From assembly GCA_033063855.1 (NCBI GenBank), contig CP093829.1:10922243-10986242 (forward strand): a stretch of 64,000 nucleotides of DNA, given 5' to 3'. Below the pieces are notes generated by a model that worked only from the letters and a program-made list of their open reading frames with translations, had not been told where the DNA came from and made no database searches. Of this stretch, positions 50,916 through 62,896 are shown piece after piece. The position numbers and the translations under genes were made by a program. This DNA comes from Smittia aterrima. Taxonomy: Eukaryota > Arthropoda > Insecta > Diptera > Chironomidae. Within the stretch, counting starts at the first letter, position 1. Each line of letters opens with the position of its first letter.

Positions 50916-51772
50916 TCAACTTTCAATAAATTGATCTAACCTTCGAATAAAATGTTGAAAAATAGCGAGAATCGAGAATGACATTGTTAATGGAACTGCT
51001 GAAGCTTTTACCCAACCCCAAATGTCGTACGGATTGTCTGAGATGAAGAATGGTGCTGTTGTTTCAATCTCTCCACATTCTTCGATGACTACCGAGTTGA
51101 CTGGCTCATCATCCGTTGTAGTTTTCACTCGCTCAATCGTATGAACATATTCCTGACCTGAGAGAAGTCAAAAGGCGAAAAGATTAAATTTCTTCATGAA
51201 ACTATTTTCAACATTCTCCTCTTACCACTCGTGACTTTTCCAAAGACTGTGTGCTTACCATCGAGCCATCGTGTAGCGACAGTTGTAATATAGAATTGGC
51301 AACCATTGGTATGAGGTCCTTGATTCGACATCCCTAAAAAACCTCCGATAGTGTGATTTATTGTTAAGCTCTCGTCCTCAAAATCCTCTCCGTAGATTGA
51401 AATCGATCCGGTTCCATCGCCATTGAGGATGTCGCCTCCCTGTATCATGAATTTGTTGATTATCCGATGGAAGCGAGTGCCATTGTAGCTAAAGCCATCT
51501 ATACCCTTCAAGCAAATTTCTCGAAAGTTCCTAACCGTTCTCGGAGCGTCATCGCCAAAAAGTCCGAGAACAATTCTTCCTAATGGAATTCCACCATGAG
51601 TCACGTCGAAATAAATTTGAGATGTCACTTTATACTGAGCACAGTTCTAAAGAACAGAGAAGAATCATGGAAATGTACAAATTATGCAAATTCAGCAATT
51701 TACAGCATCTTATGCAAAACTTACAACTGCACAGAAGCCTGAAATTACGAGAAGCACAACGGAGCTTTTCAT
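50916..51772 (-). CDS. ninaA: NinaA, membrane-anchored cyclophilin (rhodopsin chaperone)
   Basis: Three exons (51772-51725, 51646-51226, 51157-50916) give 236 aa, against 237 in Drosophila. The signal peptide is split by intron 1. The cyclophilin domain keeps the active-site set: FHRIINKFMIQGGD (Arg, Phe, Met, Gln), GPHTNGCQFYITT, and WLDGKHTVFG (Trp, His). After the domain, VKTTTDDEPVNSVVIEECGE is followed by a single C-terminal membrane segment (about 208-228) and a short Arg-containing tail. That layout is diagnostic of NinaA and separates it from soluble ER cyclophilin B. In flies NinaA is a peptidyl-prolyl isomerase and chaperone that escorts Rh1 opsin through the secretory pathway of photoreceptors. 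The gene converges on the lipocalin-like gene and sits downstream of Loxl2 on the same strand. Confidence 0.93.
50925..50930 (+). terminator. Poly(A) signal of the lipocalin-like gene
   Basis: AATAAA on the + strand, 89 nt after the stop codon. It lies within the last codons of ninaA on the other strand, so the two mature 3' ends should overlap by a few tens of bases. Confidence 0.55.
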
Positions 51773-52498
51773 TTTGTGAACTGAACTGTCGAGTTTCGTT
51801 CGTTCGTTCTTTTCCTTCTTTTTCCCTACGCTCCCTCGACGGAAGCCAACGCTATGCAATAAATCGCCCCAAGAGACGTAATGAGGCTGGCAAACGAGTG
51901 GAAATTTAATTACTCGCACAACACAAATAAATAAAGCGACGCGATAAAGTATCGTTAGTTGGGGAGGGCTTCAAAAATCAATTGAAAGACTATTATCGAT
52001 TCATTTTTCAACAGCTCTCCTGTGTTTCGAGGGAAGTAATGAATAGTCGTCCAACGCTTGTGTTTAATGAGAGTGTACAGTTAATTTAATTGATTCTTTC
52101 GATTCGCGACACTGCGAAAGGTTTTATAAATTAATATTCACTCCAACCGAAGCTTAATTTATTTCCGAGTGGTGTGCATTCATTATGAGCCGAGGGCATT
52201 TACATATTTTCTCGAATTGCAAACCGTGCGAAATTGATTTGAAGGGAAAATGTAATAAAGCGAGGCAGGGCTTTGACATAAATTATCCGAAGAGGAATTC
52301 ATCGAGTGAATCTCAATTCCTGAAATGAAGTGAACTTTATAAATTTTAATTAACATTTTAATGCTGTGGAAAGTGAATTCATTGAAATTTCCATTCAATC
52401 ACTTTGGAGGAAAAGCTGTGAAGATGAAAATGCAAATCAACTTTTTATTAAAGCAATATTTCCCAACTTTCAACAAAGTTTTAATGCAGTTTTTCTGT
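51773..52498 (-). promoter_or_regulatory. Upstream region of ninaA
   Basis: About 730 bp between the ninaA ATG and the Loxl2 3' end, with no exon seen. It contains TAATTTAATTG at 52082-52092, matching 10 of 11 positions of the palindromic homeodomain site TAATYNRATTA found in photoreceptor promoters (P3/RCSI). In AT-rich DNA such matches arise by chance, so this is a candidate only. A TTCAGTT word just before the ATG resembles an initiator but would leave almost no 5' UTR. Confidence 0.35.
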
Positions 52499-52504
52499 TT
52501 TATT
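52499..52504 (-). terminator. Poly(A) signal of Loxl2
   Basis: AATAAA on the minus strand, 29 nt after the Loxl2 stop codon at 52534-52536. Confidence 0.65.
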
Positions 52505-52533
52505 CAAGCTCCGACGCTTCGAAGCCACCATCA

Positions 52534-54225
52534 TCACGGTCTTCCAACTTTGCAATCGTAGACTCGAGCAAATTGTTGTGTGTACAGGAGAGTGCAAGTT
52601 GCGGCGTTGTTCTCATAAGTCATCTCTGGTACTACACGAGAGAAAGAAATGAGAAAGGTGAAGTTGACAAATCGGTTGATTGACTTCTCATACCTTTATG
52701 CTCTGAATTGATGGACACCTTGAACGTGTATTGACCGAAATCGATTTCAGAAATATCGATCCATTGGCAGTCGATGTTGTATTTGTAAATATCATAGCAC
52801 CCAACAGAGATTCCTTTCAATGGGTAAAAAGAGAGCAAGAAAAAAAAGATGAAATATTGAACGATTTTAGATTTGACAAACAACCTTGATCACCATAATT
52901 GGCACACGCATAACGTGGCTCAACACCTTCCTTGCATTGATTGTCTTCTAAACAGAACGAAGCCTTGTGACCCTCAGCAACCTTTTCTCCTTTATCATTT
53001 ATGATGTCGAACGTTGCAAAAACTTCCATCGAGTGATAATGCCTACGATGTTGGAAAAAACATTGAAACCAGTAGAGCGAGTCATGAGACTTTTATCTTA
53101 CATGTGGCAGAGATGAAATTCCCATAAGTTTTTGGGTATGTGCGGTCGGAAGTCGTCTGTGCCGTTATTTAAAACTTTTGCTGTAAACTTAAGCAATCGT
53201 CTCGTCTCCAAATGCCAATTTGTGTTCTCCTTTTGTATCTCATAAGCTTGTGATGCGACACAATTCTCTTCCATCGCGCAAGTTAGGAAATAGAGGAGTC
53301 TGTCCTCTAAGTGCGCTGTCGTTTCGAGCTCTGTTTCGTCTATTACTAAATCTGGCATTTTCTTCACGCAAGACACGCCGGCAACGTGATGTTTATTGCC
53401 ATGGCATTTTCCATGTGCTCCGAAGCCTTCAAATTTGCACTGTGATAGTTTCGTTTCATTCCCAACACACTCCGTTCCCATCAACAGAACGTTCGTTCCG
53501 TTCGAGCCTCCGAAAAAGTCGGTTTGAAAAGCTTCATTTGCATAGCCTAGTTTTAGCTCCTTGCAGATTACATTCGCTTCAAGTAACGACCACCCATCGC
53601 CACAAATGTCTCCGTACGGGCCACTTCCGAATTTCACTTCAACTCTCCCTTCGCTAGCCTCTCGTCCACCGACCAACCGGACCTTCATGAGCTCTTTTGA
53701 TTTATAATTAAACTTTTGAGGCTTCGTTTTCTTCTCGACTTCCTTTTTCACTTCTGCTTCTTTCTCCTTTTCAACTGTGCAAACAACGCCGGCTGCTTCA
53801 GAATGATCACAATCGCTTTGACCCCATCCATCGAATCTGCAGTGAGCTAACTCTGTCTCCTGTCCAGTGCAGTACATGTTGTCCATCCAAAACTTTCTTC
53901 GTGCTTTTCCAAAAGTTCCGCTGTGAGTAGCTTTACCTCCAAGGTGATAATTCAACTGTTTACACACGATATCAGCTTCGTTCTTGTCCCATTCATCATC
54001 ACAAATATTTCCCCATCTACCATCGTGAAAAATTTCCACGTTTCCTTCATTTTCCTCGCGACCTCCGACAAGCTTGATAGCCCCGTCTTCCTTCTTCAAT
54101 CTCTTTAAGTGCTTGCGGACCAATTGCTGACGCTCGGATAAAGCATCTCTGTTTGCGACGACAACGACCAACGTGACCAAAATAATGAGAAGTAAGACGA
54201 AGTTCGTTCTGATATTTATCAGCAT
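52534..54225 (-). CDS. Loxl2: Lysyl oxidase-like 2 with two SRCR domains
   Basis: Four exons (54225-53102, 53042-52885, 52813-52694, 52631-52534) give 499 aa. An N-terminal hydrophobic signal or anchor (about 8-26) is followed by SRCR domain 1 (about 50-149, DGRWGNICDDEW, CHCRFDGWG-type ending), a Lys/Glu linker, SRCR 2 (about 182-287), and a copper amine-oxidase LOX domain. The enzyme oxidises peptidyl-lysine to allysine to cross-link extracellular matrix. His371, 374, 376 and 378 form the copper site (WEFHLCHMHYHSMEVF, across the exon 1/2 junction). Lys401 in EGHKASFCLED and Tyr434 in GCYDIY are the expected LTQ cofactor pair, so it should be active. The usual WEWH is WEFH here. Two SRCR domains and this length fit fly Loxl2, not the single-SRCR Lox. 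The start is ATG at 54225; the GTG three codons upstream is not used. One donor is the weak GTTGTT. Confidence 0.92.
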
Positions 54226-56100
54226 TATTATCACTAATTCACAGCTAACACGAAAACGATTGCGACCCGAGCTCTACGATTCCGAAACTAGAAATAAGAT
54301 GATTTTTCTCAAACCTCGAATCAGCTTCTACTCATCCAGATGACTCTGATGACTTCATAGTTTCGCTTTCAAATTATTATCGTGCCATAAGTTTCCACCA
54401 AAAAAAAATTTCTTTCAAATAAATTATGGAACATGGGCGTCGATAAAAATGTCTCAAAGCATCGTAGACAGCAACTTCGGAATGTATTCGAGAGGAAAAA
54501 AGTGAAGGTCACAGACGAAGTCTTGTTATGGGATTATTTGAGCGGTTTTTGGAATTAGTTCAAGAGACAAACGGAGAATGACATACATTCAGAGCTCAAG
54601 CATTTGTTGGATCAATCAGAGAGTTTCAAGAAATATTATTTTTAGCCGACGTGACTCGAGCCTCGTCAACTTCTTCAACCTACATCATTCAACGTTCGAT
54701 GACGTTTTTGGAAAGGGAATTCAATTTTTTTTTATCCGGATCTGAAAGCTGAGTTAATTAAAGAAGTTTTAGGTTTACGTTCTATCGATTTTATTTGTTG
54801 AAACTTTTTAAATACAATTTTCATTTCAATTGATTTCCCTTGACATAGTTATTTAATAGATTTCATCTCTAGTTTTCTATTTTGCTATTGGAATCTTAAT
54901 TAAATCTTTTCTTTGGTATTTCGAATCAATAAACTAACAATTAGTTTCATTCTTTTTTATTGGGCAGTAGCTCCACATCTTTCGAAAACAACTTTCCATT
55001 CATCCCATGTTGCTTAAGAGTTTTGTGCAAAATCAATTTATGGATTCGCTATTGGAAATTTCAAAATTGTTTTAGTCTCAACGCTCGGGGATTTCCTTAG
55101 ACAGAAGCATTTTATTTACATCTCTCGATCGTTATTGCGCCCCATTCCCCGCAAAATACTTTAAATCTTCATTTCTGACCCGAAAACAAACCTTTTTTTT
55201 CTCTCGTGCCATAAATATTCTCATTTAGAGCCTTTTTGCACTCTGTAGGCAACATCATTAGTGTGAAGAAGGAGCGAGACGGTTGCGGAACGCTATTTCA
55301 ATTTTCAGACTGCAAACGAAGGAAAAGTTTGCTGTTTCGTTGAAAATTTCCATATAATTAATATCAATTTAAACAGGATTTTCCTGAAACGGTCTGATAT
55401 GTTTTCCAGAACACAACTAAGAGATGAATAGCTAACAGAAGAAAAAAACATATTTCCTTCGTTGAAAAATATTTAATTGAATAGAAAGAGCTTTTACTCG
55501 AGATGCTTGTTTTCTATGAAAACTCAAACGATTTTTCCTTCCTCCTACTCTCTTTTTATCTCCGCGTAGCCAACGCAAATTTGCTAGCGAGTGAGAAAAA
55601 TCTTTATGCTTCGCATAGACTTTAACCTTTTTGCCGACGCAAATTTATTCATCGAGGCTTGTTCTTCCTGATTCTGCTGCCTTAAGCGTCCGATTTTAAT
55701 TACGCTTGTTTAGATTTTTTTTCGTAAGACTCTTGAAATTTAATTTAATTGGTGGAAAAGCTTCGCTTGCAGCGATTTGTTTTTGATGAGATGAGGAAGT
55801 GTCTGAACGCAAATAGCAGAGCAAAGCTAAGCCGCAGTGCCGTCGCTTTTTATCCGAAAAAGAGGAAGATGGAGGAGAGTTCACGAGAGATATTTCCAAA
55901 CAACAGCAAAGCGTCGCGACTCTGAGTTGATCACTTCGAGTAGTCTTCATCTTCCTCAACTCAGCTTCATGCATAATAAATATTTCATGAATAAATTCGC
56001 CATTCCATAGCGACTCTTCTTCTGCTTTGCGTGTGGAAAACTCTATTTAAACAACAAGATTGGATAAGGGGGCGAATAATTTCTCGCGTAAACGAATCAA
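54226..56100. other. Spacer between Loxl2 and the Culd-like gene
   Basis: About 1.9 kb, AT-rich. It should hold the Loxl2 promoter and 5' UTR next to 54226 and the 3' UTR of the Culd-like gene next to 56100. A minus-strand AATAAA occurs at 55644-55649, about 450 nt past that gene's stop. No other gene was seen. Confidence 0.55.
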
Positions 56101-59100
56101 TTATTGATTTTTTGTTCGTCTCTTGCACATCTTACATAGAACAGCTAAAAACATAACGACAACAAAACATGAACCAGCAACAATTAATGCCCACTTGACA
56201 TTTCCATACTCGTCATAATAATCGTAATCACTGGCTGCTGAGCTTCTGCATAACTCGGGCGACTCGTCGTTGAGCAGATGTGCGTTATCCAAGTTGAAAA
56301 TTCCGAATGTTTGGAGGGTCGCTTCGACATTGGTGATAAGACTCTCCATCGAGTGGATTTCGTTGTTGTTTGTCTTTGTAGCATTAGGACAATTGACAAT
56401 GCCATTACAAACCAAGTGCTTCGGTAAACAGATCGATGGATTACCGGGACAAACAAAGTCGCAAGGACTCTTCAACATTTGTGCCGTTGACAGTGTTCCG
56501 TCAGGATTACGAGGTAAATGAAACAGTTCAGTCCATACCATTCGGAAAGCGCTTTTTCCGGGGAAACGATTGTCGCCCGTATAATGGATGATGACTGGAT
56601 AAGGATCGTCGCTTAGGTTGTCAAAGGCTGCGAGCTCAGCGGCTGAAATTATGGGTAATTCCTTTGCTAAGCTTGCATTCTCTGGGCAAATGACGAATCT
56701 CGGCTCTAAGCGTCCATACAGATAAACTTCAATCTTCCCCACCTCACAGCTTCCGTACATTCCAAATTTGGCCTTATCAACGCTCAGCCATAAATCACGC
56801 TGTGAAGCCACCTTTAATTCCCAAATACATTTAACAACTTTTTGCGGTGCGCCTGTGATGGGAAGGCCGAACGAGTTTTTATGCGGGAAAATCAATTCTC
56901 CGTCTACCTTGGGGCCCATTGAGCTTGGACCGCACAACGGTGGATGAACGAACTCGTAATTTGCCGTAAACAGTGTATTTTGGTATTTAAAGTAATGTTG
57001 CGAAGCATATTGTCCCAGTACGAGCATTTCCAGGTTCATCTGAACATCGGAAGAAACGATTCGAACAGGACGTGGAATGTTGTCGCAGAAGCACGCTAAT
57101 CGATGTTGCGTCTTGTTCTTCTCCTCCCAAATAATTAACTTATCGACACGTTCCTCGTGACATCTTGTGCAAGGTGATGTCGAATAAGGAACTTCTTTGA
57201 ACGAAATTGACAGCATCTCGATGACGACACGTGCGAACGCTCGCTTATCGTTCACAAATTTATATTGGCATCGAACATCACTGCTTGACGCAATGCGCTT
57301 GTAAATCAGCGTGTTTAATGGCGATCGTAAAATTCCGTGAGGATGCTCCCATGCATAAAACACTTCGTCACATAAAGTGTTTGGCACGCCGGCTCCAAAC
57401 TTTGTGTTGTTGAAAAAGTCGTAATGTCCCCAATAGTAGAGTGAGCTTCCACTGTAGGAGCCCGTTCGACTCAAGAACTTTACAAACATTGACCGTCCCG
57501 TGCTGACGAAATCAACCTTCTCCATTGGCTTCGAAAACGTATCGCAGAATGTTTTGATGACTCGCGCAGGATCTGGATAGTCAGCGTCATAAATTGTCAA
57601 TGACTCGGCACAATCTCCATCTGGCTTGACAATTGGTGCTTCAATGCGATTTATGCGGAAACTTTATTCGGCGTCAGACAAAAAGAAAAGCGAAAGGGAA
57701 GAGAAGAAGAAGAAGAATTATTGGAAAATGTCAAAGTTTTCTTCAACAGAAAACTTTTCTCTTCTCCCTTCAATATAAAGATTAATATTCTGCAGAGCTT
57801 CGCATTATGATAAAGTCAAATATATTTTCGGTATAACAAAATCGACTTGGAAGATGTTGAAAATTGAATCAAACTTTGAACTTTATCATTTTCGTGCGGT
57901 GAATTGAATGAGAGAGAGAGAGAAAGAGAAAGCAGTCCGATAATCTCTCCTTACCTTGGGAAATAAAGTCGCACGATTTCGTTTTCGACGCCTTGAATAT
58001 GATAATTGCAAGTTGTGTTTGGCGGGTACCAATGCGCGACACTCAAAAATATTCCCTCCGAGGCACTTGTTTGTTTCAAGGCGGTTGAACTTAAAAGCCA
58101 GTCACAGGCGCCATGCTTTACACCAGCAGGCTCAACATGTCCTGGCCAATTTCCGACATTGAAGTGAAAGCCGTTATTGAGGAGAGGACCAGCTGGCGAC
58201 GACACAAACTCCACATACATATGCTGCGATGTTCCTACATTACAGAGGAGAGAGAGACGTGCAAAGTGAATAATTGACCAAAAAATCCGAACGGATATTG
58301 AAAATTACCAATGATACTGAATGGAAATTTTCCCATGCCACAGAACTGCCCAATTATTGGCGCATTTTCATCACGTCCGTCGTGAACAGCGAGCCAATCG
58401 TACGGACAATGTTCGGATCCTGATCCAATTTCCTTCATGGGACAAGTCATCAGATTCTCGCACCTGTTGGCAGATTCAGAAAGAAATGGAAATTTATTAA
58501 AATCACAGGAAAACGGAGAAAGGTTTAAGTCTCTCGAGAACGAACGAGACTTGTTGATACTATTTACAAAAGCTTTTTGTGCTAAAATCTTGCTTAGCGT
58601 CACTTTTTTTCTCCCTTTTTTGCTCTCGCTTTCTTTCTATCATCTCAGCAGCAACAATGAAGAATTGAAGATTTAGAGATTCGAGAATGAAGAATATTGA
58701 GGAGCTTGCGAACACTTTTCTCGTTGTTTGAAAAGCTTTTCCCACAACGACTATCATCAAGTCATGTCATGAAGAGAGAAAGCGAAGAGCTGCAGCCATA
58801 AGACAATTCAAGCTGTGCTTCGCTTCATAATGCAAAGAGGATTGTTTGGAGAAACAATTTTCCTCTATTGTTCGAGATAGATTTTGGATTAAAGAATAAC
58901 AAACTTATCGCATCAAAAATTGAACGTCTGGTGCATAATTGAATTAGGGAAAGCTTCCTTTAAGCTAAAAGCTTATTCATGCTTTTACTAATTGCACACA
59001 GATGTTGGGAAGTTTAATTTTAGCAAGAAAAAGACGTGATCCGAATTTAATTACCGGGAGAGAGGGAGGAAAACGGTGAGAGAAGTGAAAAAGAATTGCG

Positions 59101-62100
59101 AAAACTCGGAAATAAATTAAATTAATGGATAAAATATTGCGCTCACACACAACACAAAACACTCGTACGAACCTTTGTCCATCGACTGCGAATTGTTCGT
59201 TCTGTAAGTAGAGCTTGATGAATGGCTGTCGCGTATGTAAGCGGTACCGACATTTTAATGCTCGTGGATAGAGTCCCGGGTAGGCTGGAGATTGCACATA
59301 ACACGTTTGAAGTCTGCAATCGCGGAATTCACGTTCGCAATATGAGCTGCGAATAAAATAAATATCCAAGAGGGAAGAGAGGAGAAAGGGGAGAGGGATG
59401 AACATAAAATTAATCATTCTCGACAAGTGCCATTCCTGCTTTTTATTTTCAAAAGCGAGAAACGTAAAAACGCTGTCGTTTGTAGAGAGAGAAAATAAAT
59501 ACAAACCCTTGAACGATTTCGCCTCTTCTGTTTGGATAAAGTTCCGGATGTTGACCATAGCGCAAATAGACTTCAGTTTCGGCTCTCGAGTCGAATGCAA
59601 AATAAGTCTACGAGTGAGGGCGGAGAAGTAGAAACAAACATGAGTTTTCACTCGTGTAAATTAAAGCGAATTATTTATGTTGAGGGCGAAAGCTTTCCTC
59701 AATTACACATTTTACGATTTAAGAAAAGTTTAAAATCGAAACACGCTTTCGATTACATCGTAAAATTTAATTACAAAAGCTTTTCGGCAAAAAGTTTTTA
59801 CTGCTCTCGTTCGGCTCACCTGATCTGTGAAATTGTCGGTGTGAAAAACTACTTTAACGTAGCTTGTTTCGCTAATAAACGTTTGTGGCTGCTCAGCTTC
59901 ACCGCAGAATGAGCCGGGCTCTCGACGATTCGAGACATCTGTTTTGGCATTACCATCGACGACCTAAAGAGTTTGAAATTCACGAAATTAGTTTTTAAGC
60001 ATTAAAGCTCCTCAATCTTCCAAAAGCTTCCGTAATTCGATTAAAATTTCATGTTCATCTTAAAGATGCAGAAACTCAAATTGCACCTCAAGTGTGATTC
60101 GTTATTTATGGAATTTTGAACTTGTTCATTTCGTCTTATGAATTATAAAGTTTCGAGTGAATCAAAGCTCGTAAGATATCTTCCGCTCTCGACGAAAGAA
60201 AAGAGAAATTTGCTAACGAATTGTCTGAGAACTTTTGCCTCGTGAAGTGCTTACAAGAGTTTCCGAATATTTTTTCAGCAAAAGAAAGACGAAAGCAGGA
60301 AAGTTTTACGACTGCAAATAATAATGATTTCCATGTAGAGCAGCACACTTTACGAATTCGTCTGAGAGAGAATAGCGGAGAAGAGACAATCCAACTCATA
60401 AAACAATGGAAAAAGTGCTTGCTTTTGACTCCCTCGAGTGCTCAGAGGAAAGCGCAGCATTTAATTACATTTAGGAAAGAAATGTAAAAACTTTAGCGTT
60501 TTGTCGTAAAGTGTACGTGCAGATCATAATTTCTTATTTTAACGACGTCTTGATGTTCGTTTGCTCAGGTTTTAATTATATTTTCATTTCAATTAAATTT
60601 TAATGGAACTCGCTTCGTTTCTTACGTTTTTGGGGGAAAATTAAATTCTCCAATTTCTAGCGAAAGATGTGAATTGTCATAGCGATGAGTGCTCACCTGA
60701 AGATAACCGCCATCGCAATGAGTGGCGTTGATCAACGTTCCAACTTTAAACTTCTTGAAAGTTAGACGAAGCACCCAATCTTTGGGAATTCCACGAATGC
60801 TTTTGAAGCGATACCAGCAAGTTAGTGGTCGATAACGATTCAAATAGGTGACAGGAGGAGATGCTACATCTACATAAATGTCCACCGTCTTATTGCAATG
60901 ATCATCGGTGGACTCTGTGGGCACTAACGGATTATTTCCAGCTGCAAGAGTAAAACGCAATAATTTGCATTAACTTTACGATCTCTCTATGTCTCTTCAT
61001 TACTAAAAGACGAAAAAGCTCTTTCGTCCATGTCAGCAGAACGTGTATCGTGAATGAATGAGGGAAGAAACAAGATTTTGTGCTGATGTCGTCAAGAAGC
61101 GTAGCAGAAATCAAATGATAATAAAGAGCAATTTCTTTCACTCTATAAAACTCAAGATAAACAAAGCAGTTCCTTCAGACTTAGAGCAGAAATGGTTCCG
61201 CTTTAGAAGGAAGAGAGAGCAAAGCAGAAAAAGAAAATTACTGAAATTATAAAAGATAAAAACATTGCAATGAAAATTATAATAAAATTTTAGCTTTTGT
61301 TGTCACCATCACTCGAGAATCTCTCATCTCACAAGCTCGAGCTTTTTTTCTTTTGAAAGTGGAGGAGATAAATTTCGCAAATTATCCTTTAAAGGATCTA
61401 CTGGAATTATCTAATTTTAAACCCAAAGGCAGCTCAATTTAACGTTGCAGTCTCGCGATTTGCTCGACTCCTAGCTGGTCTAGCTTTATGACAGTCATAA
61501 AAACCCAAAAGAGTTCTTCAATTCGCACTCCAATCTTTATGTCTCTCTTAACTTCATCACAGTAAAAAGTTGTTCTCGCCCTTGTTGGAGATGGAAAAGT
61601 TTTATTTTTTGAAGGACAATAAACTTTATTCGCCAGCAGCCCCCCCACATCGCCAACAACCCGACTCTCGAGAGCTTTTCAACGAAAAATTTCATCCACC
61701 TTATCTTTCATTGTTTTTCTTTTTATGTTCTTCTTCTCAGCGAATTTATTTTTATTGCCGCCGAGCGCATATTCGTCCTTAAATTTTCAAAGATATGCGA
61801 AACGAGATATTTCGCATTCATAAAAACATTATGTCATGATATATTTATTCTTCTCTTTTGCTCGTCAGCCACAACAATATCGCATAACAATAGATGGAAT
61901 CGAAATAAAAAATAATTTTCCCAAGCATACAACAACAGCATAAAAAAAATCCCTTTGAGAATAAAAGTCAGGATAAGATACTCAAGTTGCTTTTTTAATA
62001 AAAAAAAATATGTGATCGCAATTTCATATTTCCACGAACTCCCCGAGATATGCATCCTCATCGTAACAAGTGTTTATGTTTGCCGCTCTCGACACTGAAC

Positions 62101-62896
62101 TATATCACATCACAGCTCACTCGTATTCCTTATTCATCGCGTCTCTTTCAGCGAGACCATACGTCTGATTACGTATGATAATAACCTTATTTTTATACCG
62201 GAGGAGAACACACTTGAGCCAGAGTTTCTCTATCGCTTCTTCCTCCTCTCTGTGTTTCATAATTTCATCTTCATTCATTGAATTTTTATCTGAGCACACA
62301 TAAAAGTATATTCTCGTACATAAACAGCGTTCGGCTTTGGCTTTCTTTCTTTCATTCTTTTCACTCCACACAGTGTTTTTTGTTTTACATGAGAAAAGTT
62401 CTTTATCGTACGAGAGCTTTATGGATTATTTTATTTTGTTTTGAACTCTATGTACGATGAAGGAAGAGAAGAAGGATATTTCGTGCTTAGTCGTATATCG
62501 AGAATGAAGCAACTTTCACGCACCAGCAACTTCTTTCATGCGAATCATAGATTGACTCCAATTGACTTAGATTTCACGGTGTCATGACTCGATGTCAATT
62601 TGCAATTTCATCCTCGACTGTCACATTAAAGTCACTTAATAATAAATGTCTACTTCTCCCCAAGTGCCATCACTTCTTTAGCTTGAAATTTGATTCAAAT
62701 GGGAGCACACATATTCATGAATCATGAATAGCATTTGATGATACAATTAAAGATAAAGTGAACGAAAATATTGTGAATATCTCTCGCTCAGAAAAGGAAC
62801 AGAAATACCTCTTTTTTGTATGGGTATCGATGATGGTGGTGTTGAAGTTTGCACAAGCGCAAAAATTAACGTGATAAATAGAATTTTTATCCACAT
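56101..62896 (-). CDS. Culd: Culd-like CUB and LDLa domain transmembrane protein
   Basis: Eight exons (62896-62809, 60941-60697, 59963-59820, 59607-59507, 59346-59173, 58463-58309, 58234-57955, 57661-56101) keep phase and give 915 aa. A signal peptide (MWIKILFITLIFALVQ) sits alone in exon 1, before a 1.9-kb intron. Successive CUB-type domains follow at about 48-180, 193-340 and 352-480, with weaker CUB-like repeats at about 487-610 and 630-775. A Cys-rich LDL-receptor class A-like module (about 797-830, CLPKHLVCNG) precedes a membrane helix (about 885-905) and a short basic tail. In Drosophila, Culd acts in photoreceptors in endocytic trafficking of rhodopsin and TRPL. The domain order fits Culd, but orthology is inferred without a search. 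ATGs upstream in frame (from 62986) would bury the signal peptide. Two donors are weak (GTTTGT, GTTCGT), yet both joins restore CUB sequence. Confidence 0.82.
57910..57923. repeat. GA microsatellite in a Culd-like gene intron
   Basis: A pure GA run followed by interrupted GAAA units, in the intron between the exons at 57955-58234 and 56101-57661. Confidence 0.8.
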
